From assembly GCA_051453625.1 (NCBI GenBank), contig JBOZIK010000001.1, positions 57,019,812 to 57,047,156 on the forward strand: a DNA stretch of 27,345 bases. Direction: 5' to 3'. This DNA comes from Welwitschia mirabilis (taxonomy: Eukaryota > Gnetophyta > Gnetopsida > Welwitschiales). The notes beneath the pieces are model-generated. The model was not told the DNA's origin. It was given only the letters and a program-made list of their open reading frames with translations, and did not search any database. The first letter of the stretch is position 1. Every line of letters begins with the position of its first letter. This document shows, piece by piece, positions 19,561 to 27,345 of the stretch. Position numbers and translations under genes: made by a program.

Positions 19561-21641
19561 ATAATTCCTATGAAAACATGAATATCAACAAATAAGGGAT
19601 GAAGAAATTTCATGATTAAAGCATCCTTAGAAAAATGTTTTAGGAAGAAGAACTAGTTTGGCTCTACACTCATGATTATAGTTAGTCCTAGAAAAACTAG
19701 TCTTTAAGTGGAAATTTTCATTTCTTTAAAAAAACCTTTTTTTTTCTAATGGTTATTTTTCATCAAAAATACCAAGAATCATCAATAATTAAAATTCAAT
19801 GGACATTACACTAAATATTACCATTCATCCATCCAATTAACTTATTAATTTATGAGTCTTATATATCCAAGTTAATGGACTTTAACAAAAATCAAGTAAT
19901 AAGTGATCTTGTTATCACTAAAGTAATGGTTGAAATTAAGTATATTAACAGGTTTAAGGAAAAGTTACACTTAATTTAAGTTTTATTCTTAAACACACAT
20001 TTTCTTGAGGTTTCTGATTTTAGAAAATGGGTAAAAAAGGAGGAATCTACCTTCATACCATATTCTTTATCTTTAAAGATTTCGATGGAAAAACTTGATC
20101 AAGATAATAAGCCAGAAAAACCCCTCTAATGTGCATAAAAATGAATATGAGAAAAAGAGTAATTAAAAAATAATATTCCTTGTCTAAATTCACATCCCAT
20201 TACATTACTTAATTGGATTTAATTAACTATCCTAAGGATATGGACGCTTATTAACAACATAGCTCTAATAATATAATTGTAAAATGATTAACTACATTAA
20301 GGTTATAAATTCTTTCTAATAATGTAGCATTGATTTCTTTACAAAACAACATACTTAACTCTATTAGAAGAAAATGTCATAACATTGGTTGCTTAATTTG
20401 ATTCAAATTCTTAAAGCATAGGACATATATATTAGTAGAAAATGAAAATAAAGAAAAAAAAGATGGGAGTTAGAGGTACTTTACATCTATTATCTTTTAA
20501 CTTTTGTAATTAATATTTGTTATCATTTATTAAACTCTTATAAGTTACTCGGTTGAGACTACACTTAGTTGATATTGAGATTCACTAATAAAATACAAAA
20601 ACATAATAAAGAACATTAACTTAGATAGGTTCACTTATGTATTCTTTAGTTTTAGATTAAGTCCTTTGACAAATTTTCATTTTTCATCTTCATCATCCAT
20701 TCCATTTCATTCTATTTCATGATAAAGAACTCCACTTGGCATATATTATTTTAAGATTAAATTTTCACTTAGCATTTAATAAAATGATCATTTTGATTTT
20801 TTAGTTTTTCTCTTTTTCTCGATTAGTTACATGGATTTGTAGAATTTTTAATAAAAGAGCTCATCAAAATGTTTCTAAAACTAAGTTTTCAAAATGCTTT
20901 AAATACTTTCTATTTTAAAAATTTAATGATAAATTTTAGTTTTGGTTAAGGGGGTATGACATCTAGTTTTTACATAGTTTTTCATTGAATTTTTTGTTTT
21001 GATTTCTTAACTATACAAAAGTGGTTATAAAATTTTCAAAGTCATATCATTTTCACACTTGAACACTTTGAATTAAATAAATTTTCCATGATTAATAATT
21101 TTATTTTTAACATTTTATTAAGGGTCTAGTAAAAGTCTAGTTTTAGGGTGTGTTAACATGTAAAACTTAACATTTTAATTAAGTTAATTAACTAATTTAT
21201 CTTAATAGAAGACATTAATATAATGAATTTATCATAAAAACATGTCTTCTATTACTTTTCTCTAATAATTATGTACTTATCATCTTTTCATTAGATTTTA
21301 AGAATAAATATCACACTTTAAAGAACATTGCAAAATATTAGATCCTTTGGTTCAAAATGTGAGTGTTGATATCTAGATTATCCAACACTATTAGTTCCTC
21401 TATGTCACATACTTTCAAACTCATGTACTTCCCTTTTCATGTAAAATTAAGTCGAATGTAGTTATGGACTTAAATGGATTTTACATTAGAAGTAGCTTGA
21501 TCCTTTAAGGACATGGGATGATGATGATGGTAATACATAATAGTGACATATGACATTGCTAAATAGGATGAAGGTAGAAATACATTATAACAATAGTGGT
21601 TGACAAGAGAAGCAACATACAGAAGCCAAGTATTGATCTTA
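19561..21641 (+). mobile_element. 3' region of B, no readable gene
   Basis: About 2 kb of AT-rich sequence between integrase and the right LTR. Athila elements often carry an env-like ORF here. I see only short coding-like patches, for example around 20330-20460 (NSIRRKCHNIGCLI, HRTYILVENENKEKK), too weak to name. No clear polypurine tract lies at the LTR border; the purine-rich run at 21604-21630 is the nearest candidate. Confidence 0.45.
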
Positions 21642-22468
21642 TGATAATGATCTCTACCTCATAAAAGATGACAAATACCCCATCTAATGTACATGTCGTA
21701 TCTTGTAGTCACTCATCTAACATTATAAGCAAAAAGCTTGTAACCACTCCATTCCCCATTCTTTCTATAAAAGGGTCTTGAGTCCTTCATTATAACATTC
21801 TTTATTTTGGTAAAAGTATAGAATCTTTAAAGCATTAAGTCACAATGGACTTCTAAGAACTTTCTTTTGGAAGTAAACTTATTTTAAGGATAGCTTGAGG
21901 AGTGTTTTTCATACTTTCTTTTTTCTTTGACGTAATGTTCCTTTATTAATTTAATACATGATTATTAGTTTTTAATTATTTAGTGCAAATCACTTTGTAC
22001 TTTTAATGCTTAAGTAATAATTTTAGTTTCTAGTTCCATTCTTATTTGAGTGAATTTTATAATCACTTAGTCTAAGTCTTCTTTATCTTGTTGGACTTAG
22101 AGTACCTAGGTACTTACTTTCCATTCTTGTTTTAAGGCTATGAAGGTCAAGTAACTATTGAATTCATCAACTTTGACGTCATGAATGAAATTATGTTACC
22201 ATAACTCAAGCGGTTATTACTTAATATTTTTAAGTATATTATAGAAAAAGTTTAGCATATCATTAGAGTAAGGAATAACTAATGAACAAGTTAGAAGAAA
22301 ATGAAATAACACATTTCTCAAGTTATTTTATTTTTTCTTTCTTAAATTGTAACTTAAAATTTAGAAAGAATTTTATAACTTTTAAAAAATTATCCTAATT
22401 ATCCCTAAGGAAAGAATGACATTGAGTGTTAACTTAGTTAAATTTAGCTCATTATACTTAGATGAACA
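21642..22468 (+). repeat. Right LTR of B
   Basis: It starts TGATAATGATCTCTACC and ends near GATGAACA. It aligns with the left LTR along its length, apart from the island and smaller gaps, and contains the TATA box at 21766-21772. The two LTRs differ at many positions, mostly transitions as far as I compared, so the insertion is old. Confidence 0.75.
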
Positions 22469-22879
22469 CCTATTGATAAACCTTATATGCATTCATGATT
22501 AGTGATGATAAGTAGTAAAAGAAACTTATAAATAGCATTAAATTCTTAAAGATTTGAAAAATTAAATAAACATTTTAGTAACAAAGAATTAAGGAAGAAG
22601 AATTATACAAAATAAATAAGTTAATGAGATGAAATAAAATTTACTAAAAAATTATTAGTAATATGGAAACCACAATTATGCTAATTGATGTAAAACCTAT
22701 ATCATAATTTCTTACGATATTGAATAAAAATCTAAATAGGGTATTTGAAGAGGTATAACTTACAATTCCTCAAATTTAAGTCCTTGAGGATATGGCTTTA
22801 TACTAAATATGTCAAAGACTCATGTTGAATGAAGAAAATCAAATTCATTACTAGACAAGTGTTCTAAGTTAAAAACATT
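22469..22879 (+). other. AT-rich stretch of fragment X, no recognised domain
   Basis: It lies between the end of B and the orphan protease. If X is a retroelement, this should be Gag or linker sequence. A faint ordered frame is seen near 22750-22790, but nothing can be supported. Confidence 0.3.
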
Positions 22880-23330
22880 ATGTAAATGTTAAAAAAGAAG
22901 ATACCACATATACACAAGGATCTAGGGTATCCATGATTGTAATAGTCATAAATAGGAAAAACATACTTAATGAATTACTTGACTTAGATACTAATATCAA
23001 CATAATGCCTTCATATCTTTTTGAATTATTAGAATTATTAGAATTTTCTAACAATAAAATGCCTTTACTATTAGTAGATGATTCTATAATAAATCCTTTA
23101 AGAATCATTAAAAAAATAATATTATAAGTTTATGAAGGACTTTATCATTTAATTTTTTTATCTTCAATATTATTATAAAACATTTAATCATTTTAGGAAA
23201 ACCTTGGTTAGCCACTTTAGATCCTGTAATACATTGTCAAGCTAGTTTAGTTCAACTTAGATTTTATAAATTTAAAAATAAAATAAAAAAGTGTGACTCA
23301 CCAAATCACAATAAATAAGACTGACATAAA
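22880..23330 (+). pseudogene. Orphan aspartic protease (fragment X)
   Basis: The plus-strand frame opens from 22933 with NELLDLDTNINIMPSYLFEL, the active-site block. The catalytic Asp is present, but the following Gly of D-x-G is Asp. LLLVDDSIINPLRIIKKIIL then occupies the LQLADRSxxxPxGIVEDV position. After a frameshift, LIILGKPWLATLDPVIHCQA (about 23185-23243) is a well-kept example of the ILGRPFLATA block. It differs clearly from the E1 protease (GRAFYAIV), so it comes from another Athila/Tat-like copy or from an older element. Neither RT nor Gag is attached: B abuts on the left and the P1 LTR on the right. Confidence 0.75.
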
Positions 23331-23386
23331 GAAGAATTGAAATTTTTGGATAATTCATCTAGAAAATGTTTCATGAGAGACTCTTT

Positions 23387-24287
23387 TGTTGCACTGCCAA
23401 CTTATGCATATTTGATAAGGTTTTTTGAGTTATTTTGTATGTAAATAGATAGGTAAATGCTTTGATTCCATGATAATAGAGATCTAGGATGAAAAGAATG
23501 GAAATATGCAATTTCCATGATAATTTATAGCATTTTGAACAAATATCAACACTTTATATCTTTGAAGATAACTTCTTACAAACATTGAGGCTGATGAAAC
23601 AATTAAAAAATTATTAAAGATCATCATCCACCTCATCATCCAAATGACTATATAGATGATAGTGCCAACAAGATGCTAACTGAAGTCTAATTGATAGCTG
23701 ATGTGGATTAATTATGAGGTGACATCATCTCCTTCATCATCTGGACAACTAAGCGGATGATGTTGTTGTAATGTATAGACTAAACATTCATCAAACTTTT
23801 ACCACTTGTATTTTTATTTTTCCTTTGCATACCCATTATGATTTACCCATGTATTTATATCTTTATTATTATATGTTTGAGTTAATAAATAGAGACCTCG
23901 TCCTCGACTTCTACTTGTCTTCATTTACACCTAAAATTCTCATAATAGGATATGGAAGGACTACAGATTCATTCTATACTTCTAGAGAGATGTTTGCTCA
24001 ATGTTGGATGATGTTTCCTCCATTAAGGTATGGCTACTTTATAATATGGATGTGGTTTTATTCTTAAAATAAAATATTTTCTTTTATGCTTCCAATGTAT
24101 GAATGTTTTTCTCCCTCATATCTTATGTTTCTTTAGATTCAATGATAGTTTTTCTAGTGATATAGGTTATGAGAACAACCTTTGTCAAGGTTGTGCTTGG
24201 TTATTTAAGGTTAGATTCATTTTCTTAAATTAGCTTTGCATGAGTATGTTTCATTCTACTTTCATACATTGTAAGTGAATTTTATAG
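23387..24287 (+). repeat. 5' LTR of P1, 3' end deleted
   Basis: It starts near TGTTGCACTGCC and aligns with the E1 LTR (minus strand), for example AATGGAAATATGCAAT, CACCTCATCATC and the TAATAAATAG TATA-like site at 23883-23892. Cassettes at about 23619-23664 and 23728-23765 are about 101 bp apart. The alignment breaks near 24287, where TTTATAG joins directly to the leader block TATAAGTATTTCAG, so the end of the LTR and the PBS are missing. Confidence 0.75.
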
Positions 24288-24893
24288 ATTAGGGTATAAG
24301 TATTTCAGTTTAGATGCTTGCTATAGTGGTGGTGTATTAGTATCTATAGTAGCATAGGTTTTCCCTTTTTGCAAAGTTAGTTTTCAATTTTTTTCAAATA
24401 AAAGTCTATTTTCTATTCTACAATAAAAAGCCAGTTATCCACTTAATCATTTAAATGATGCATGATTATAACGACATCTATGCCATGAGTTTTTTATTTT
24501 AGTTTTTTAAAATTTTTAAGGTTTTTTTTCTATTGTTCCCATAGTTGTCTAGATGATGCAGGTGGATGACAGTATATTTTTTGAGTTTTCTGTTAGAGTC
24601 AGTGTTTTGTTTTTATTTTTTGCTTTTTCCTTTTTTGTGGTTTCTATGTTTCTATTACCTAGAATATCATCTAGATGATAGCAGAAATGGTACTTTGTAC
24701 ATTTGAGATTGAGCATGAATGGTAAAATATAATTAAAAAAAAATACTAGAGAGAATAGTTATTAATTGCTAAAAATATGAGATAAGGTTTAATAAATTTG
24801 GAAATTGAAAAAGGTAAAAATAGTCAAGGTACATAATATTTTGAATTTCCTGTAATTTCTACTTTCATTTCTATAGAGTCTGATTTTTCTACC
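24288..24893 (+). mobile_element. Leader of P1
   Basis: It aligns with E1 7991-8590 on the opposite strand throughout. Cassettes are centred near 24451, 24552 and 24673, with spacing of about 101 and 121 against 100 and 123 in E1. It ends with TCTATAGAGTCTGATTTTTC directly before the gag ATG. Confidence 0.7.
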
Positions 24894-24991
24894 ATGTTTT
24901 CCTCATTCCAAAAGAAAAAGGAACCCATCTCATCAAATCCACCCCTTATAATTAGAACCCCTATAACCACTCATTCTTATACCAATGCTAA
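24894..24991 (+). pseudogene. Gag N-terminus of P1, cut by copy D
   Basis: The ATG at 24894 begins MFSSFQKKKEPISSNPPLII; E1 reads MSTSIQNLK, a stop, then PISSNPPLVI. The shared start and the PISSNPPL block make this the real gag start of the family. The frame meets the D LTR after about 33 codons. The exact junction is uncertain by 10-20 bases, because the coding match fades where the LTR begins. Confidence 0.65.
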
Positions 24992-26075
24992 TGTCTATTA
25001 CACTTCCAATTTGTGATTATTTGATGAGGTTTTATGAGTTGTTTTATAGGAATTTTATATAAGTTTAAGTGGAATGTAAAGGATTTTGGAGATATAAGAG
25101 GAAATCTTGGAAATGCATGATTCTTATATAGATTTGATGTATTAAAGACACTTTCTAATGCACAGAGCTTTAAAAAAGGATTATTAACAAAAATATTAGG
25201 TTTTTCCTTAAGGAAATGATCAAAGAAGACTGTTGTCCTCTCCATCATCCCCATGATAGGTAAGACGATAACTACTAATGTAAACTACTGAATCACTGCT
25301 GAGTCATCATTTTGATTCGTATTTTGTAATGAGCTATTATTCCTTATGTCACCCAGATAACAGTAAGGATGACACTAACGTGTAACTGATTCTGATAGTG
25401 ATTCTTGACCATTTCATCCATTTCTGAATTGTAAATAAATGCACCTAACCATGCCTTCTATTTGTCCTTTTCTACTGTATTTTCCTATAAATAGGTCCTT
25501 CTTTGACTCTTCTTTTCATCTTCATTGCATTAGAAATTCTTATAATAGGAGATCGAAGGATGGGAAATCCATATTGAGCATTGTAAAAAGAAGTGCACTT
25601 AATGAAGGGATGTGTATCCTCCATTAAGACCTGACTACTTTATAACCAAGATGCTTATTACTCTTTCTTAATATAAATGTTGTTTTAATTTCATATTTCC
25701 ATTGTAAATTTTCTGATGACCCTTATAGTTTATGTTGTCCTTGATCTAGTGATAATTTCTTAGGTGATATAGATTATTAAGCTAGCCTTTGTTAAGGCTA
25801 AAAGTAAGTAGTATTAGTTAATTTTCTATTCATCTAAATTAGTTTCACTTTGCATTTTCATTGCATTCCTTTATTTTCCTACATTAGTATTTATTTCTGG
25901 TTCGTATTTTATTTTGCAAAGAAACCTAAGTCTCATCTCATAGTATTCAATGTGAATATGACATTTTATGTCTACTCCCACTCATACTAGTAGGTTATAT
26001 TATGTGAGATATCTATTTATTTTATGAATGATAGAATCCTTTTAAACTTAAGCACTTGCATAAATACACACCACA
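24992..26075 (+). repeat. 5' LTR of D
   Basis: It starts near TGTCTATTACAC and ends CACCACA just before the PBS; the length is about 1.08 kb, like E1. It aligns with the C LTR along its length, and with E1 at the 3' end (TTGCATAAATACACAC). Two cassettes (25237-25272 and 25348-25382) lie about 104 bp apart, about 130-230 bp upstream of the TATA box. Confidence 0.75.
25486..25493 (+). promoter_or_regulatory. TATA box in the D LTR
   Basis: TATAAATA in the context CCTATAAATAGGTCC is a canonical plant TATA box and the best kept of the family. It marks the end of U3, and the element RNA would start roughly 30 bp downstream. Confidence 0.55.
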
Positions 26076-26083
26076 AAAAAAAT

Positions 26084-26101
26084 TGGTGTTGTTTCTAAGA
26101 A
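26084..26101 (+). promoter_or_regulatory. Primer-binding site of D (tRNA-Asp type, strongly decayed)
   Basis: The 18 bases start TGGTGTTGTT, eight bases after the LTR end. Ten of 18 match the Athila tRNA-Asp-type site; seven of the eight differences are transitions. The flanks confirm it: TTGCATAAATACACAC before, and GGTTATCATTGTTT after, both also flank the E1 PBS. Confidence 0.65.
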
Positions 26102-26839
26102 AGACTATTGAGGAGTATAAGGGTTATCATTGTTTGGGTGAGTATATCATATCTTTGTTTGATTATTTATCTATAGTAATGTTGTACTTTATTAGGAACT
26201 ATAGGTTTTTTAAATGTAGTTTTTCAGTTTTAGTTTTTTAGATTTAGTAGAAAAATAGTGGTTATCCCTCTGTCCTTCCCATAACAGTCAAGACGACAGT
26301 TTGTGATTTTTTGCTTTTAGTATTTTTTTGGATTTTTACTTTTCTATTATAAATTAGTTTTTGTTGTCTCCTGTGATTTCCAGACAACTAAGTGGATGAT
26401 AGTTCTATTTTCTGTGTTTTCTGATTTTTGTTTCAGTTTTGATTCTATTTTTACTTTTCTGGTTTCTATGTGTGTTGGCCCTTCTATCATCCACATGATA
26501 GACAGGAAGAAGGCCTATTATTTTTAATCTTATTTTTTATTATTTCCTATTTATAGGATGATGTAATATGATTAATCTTGAGAAGAAATATTAGAGAGAA
26601 AGGCTGCTAATAGGAAAAAAACATTAAAGAAGGACTAGTAAATATAGAAAATGAATCAGAAAAGTGAACTCCAGGTGCACTCAAACCTTCTTATGAATTT
26701 ATTTTTCATGATTTAGAATTTCTTTGTAAAAATCCTATATAATTAAACCAATTCACAATTTTAAGTACCTCTCATAAGTAAAAATAAGTTATAGGATTTT
26801 CTACCCCTAATGGAAACCTCACCCTTATAGAATTATTAG
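26102..26839 (+). mobile_element. Leader of D, with the gag start unclear
   Basis: It aligns with the E1 and P1 leaders. Cassettes are centred near 26281, 26382 and 26494 (spacing about 101 and 112). The block GATGATAGTTCTATTTTCTG matches GGACGATAGTTTATTTTCTA of E1. The aligned gag ATG seen in E1 and P1 was not found here, so the beginning of gag is lost or unreadable. Confidence 0.6.
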
Positions 26840-27084
26840 CCAATAAAAAATAAGAGATTTAAAAACCTTTTGATATACCCCTAAGAGATGATGTTGATCT
26901 TAAAAATTTACATGCCTATCCAATTTTTAGTGGATAAAGTGAGGAAGACCCTCCTTAACACATTATAACCATTAAACAACTAATACTTACCTTATAAAAT
27001 GAGAAGAAAAAAATCACTGATAGAACACGTATTATAATACTTCCCATAACATTAAAGGGTAGAGCGAAAAATTAGCTAAAAACC
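26840..27084 (+). pseudogene. Gag N-terminal half (D)
   Basis: One frame reads KPFDIPLRDDVDLKNLHAYP then IFSG, collinear with PFDLPPDDDVELHN and AYPILSR in E1. HIITIKQLILTL and ITDRTRIIILPITLKGRAKN follow, then a stop in place of the conserved Trp (TAG for TGG) and LKTIIEK, equivalent to VKLWLRTITYK in E1 and to the RLxxFPxxLxxxAxxWL block of Gag. The frame then jumps without a break to the pre-protease linker, so the C-terminal half of Gag and the zinc knuckle are gone. Confidence 0.7.
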
Positions 27085-27345
27085 ATAATTGAGAAAATAT
27101 TAAAAAAATGGGATGAATATCTAAAAGCATTAATGAAAAATATGATCATAAACTTATCCTTTTGGAAACTTTCACAACAAAATATAGGGTACTCAAGACT
27201 TTGGAAAAACTTAATAAGAATAAAATAAAAACAAGTTTTCCCTAGCAAAGTCTTTCTAAATCAATTCAAATTTAAGGATTTAGGAGCAGCTATGATAAAT
27301 GTTACTTTAGAGGAAAACAAAAAGATTAGAAAAGCCTTGATAGAC
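27085..27345 (+). pseudogene. Pre-protease linker of D fused to truncated gag
   Basis: KKWDEYLKALMKNMIINLSF, then KQVFPSKVFLNQFKFKDLGA, match E1 (DDHLKALM, NMSINLSFG, IIPSKVFLSQF at about 6425-6245). In Athila/Tat polyproteins this block precedes the protease. The sequence leaves the window at 27345 before the protease active site. Confidence 0.7.

Larger units (their letters stand above)
15316..22468 (+). mobile_element. B: Athila-type LTR retrotransposon with two LTRs, lacking gag and protease
   Basis: Two direct repeats (15316-16433 and 21642-22468) enclose decayed RT, RNase H and integrase on the plus strand. Domain order and motifs are Athila/Tat-like, but the LTR sequence differs from the E1/C/P1/D family and none of the palindromic cassettes is present. 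Only about 600 bp lie between the left LTR and RT, so gag and protease have been deleted or were never present. No clear PBS is visible after the left LTR, and no obvious target-site duplication was found by eye. Confidence 0.75.
23387..24991 (+). mobile_element. P1: truncated copy of the E1 family (LTR, leader, start of gag)
   Basis: The order is LTR (23387-24287), leader and the first codons of gag, closely collinear with E1 7870-9716 in opposite orientation. It follows fragment X and is interrupted by the D LTR inside gag. The LTR-leader junction has lost about 100 bp, including the PBS. Confidence 0.75.
24992..27345 (+). mobile_element. D: plus-strand copy of the E1 family, running off the right edge
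   Basis: 5' LTR, decayed PBS, leader, part of gag and the pre-protease linker are present in order; the rest lies beyond the window. It sits inside the gag of P1, so it is probably a nested insertion younger than P1. About 1.2 kb of gag is missing compared with E1. Only the left LTR is visible, so target-site duplication cannot be tested here. Confidence 0.75.

Noticed and set aside
1131-26512. CRISPR-like array formed by the palindromic cassettes
   Set aside because: The repeats are diverged, occur in both strands following element orientation, are far apart, and sit in plant retrotransposons.
1-27345. tRNA, rRNA or other structured RNA genes
   Set aside because: No cloverleaf, 5S-like or snRNA-like sequence was seen; the only tRNA-related signals are the two primer-binding sites.

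Overview
The window looks like nuclear DNA from a land plant, in heterochromatin filled with dead retrotransposons. It is AT-rich, contains a 25-base assembly gap, and has no intact gene that I can recognise. Almost everything assignable is decayed Ty3/gypsy LTR-retrotransposon sequence of the Athila/Tat (non-chromodomain) type. This rests on translated Gag, protease, reverse transcriptase (RT), RNase H and integrase motifs and on two primer-binding sites (PBS) that are decayed forms of the tRNA-Asp-type site. The species cannot be told from this sequence.

Layout, left to right. (1) 1-1480: unassigned sequence with a short minus-strand open frame at the left edge, an exon-like patch near 960-1056, and a small retroelement leader fragment near 1125-1245. 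(2) 1480-9716, minus strand: copy E1, the most complete one, with 5' LTR, PBS, leader, gag, protease, RT, RNase H, integrase and 3' region, but no 3' LTR. (3) 9900-15311, plus strand: copy C, with a possible Gag linker, a long unrecognised acidic frame crossing the gap, an integrase tail, 3' region, polypurine tract and 3' LTR. Its RT to integrase core is missing. (4) 15316-22468, plus strand: element B, with a different LTR type at both ends and RT, RNase H and integrase inside, but no gag or protease. Its left LTR holds a 262-bp GC-richer island absent from the right LTR. (5) 22469-23386: fragment X with an orphan protease. (6) 23387-24991: copy P1, with LTR, leader and the first codons of gag, and the PBS deleted. 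(7) 24992-27345: copy D, with LTR, PBS, leader and a truncated gag, interrupting the gag of P1 and running off the right edge.

E1, C, P1 and D belong to one family. Their LTRs (about 1.05-1.2 kb where complete), leaders and coding parts align by eye, although E1 is inverted relative to the others. The most unusual signal is a short imperfect palindrome built on TCATC...GATGA. It recurs about 20 times in the LTRs and leaders of this family only, and paired copies sit about 100-104 bp apart in every copy. One more copy lies inside the protease-RT linker of E1.

Decay is dominated by transitions. Many stops in E1 look like CAA/CAG to TAA/TAG, and several catalytic Asp codons have become Asn. The CpG sites of the PBS have decayed to CA in one copy and TG in another, as expected for methylated, silenced DNA. 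No element here should be able to move on its own. All homology statements come from reading translations and from recalled family motifs; no database search was run.
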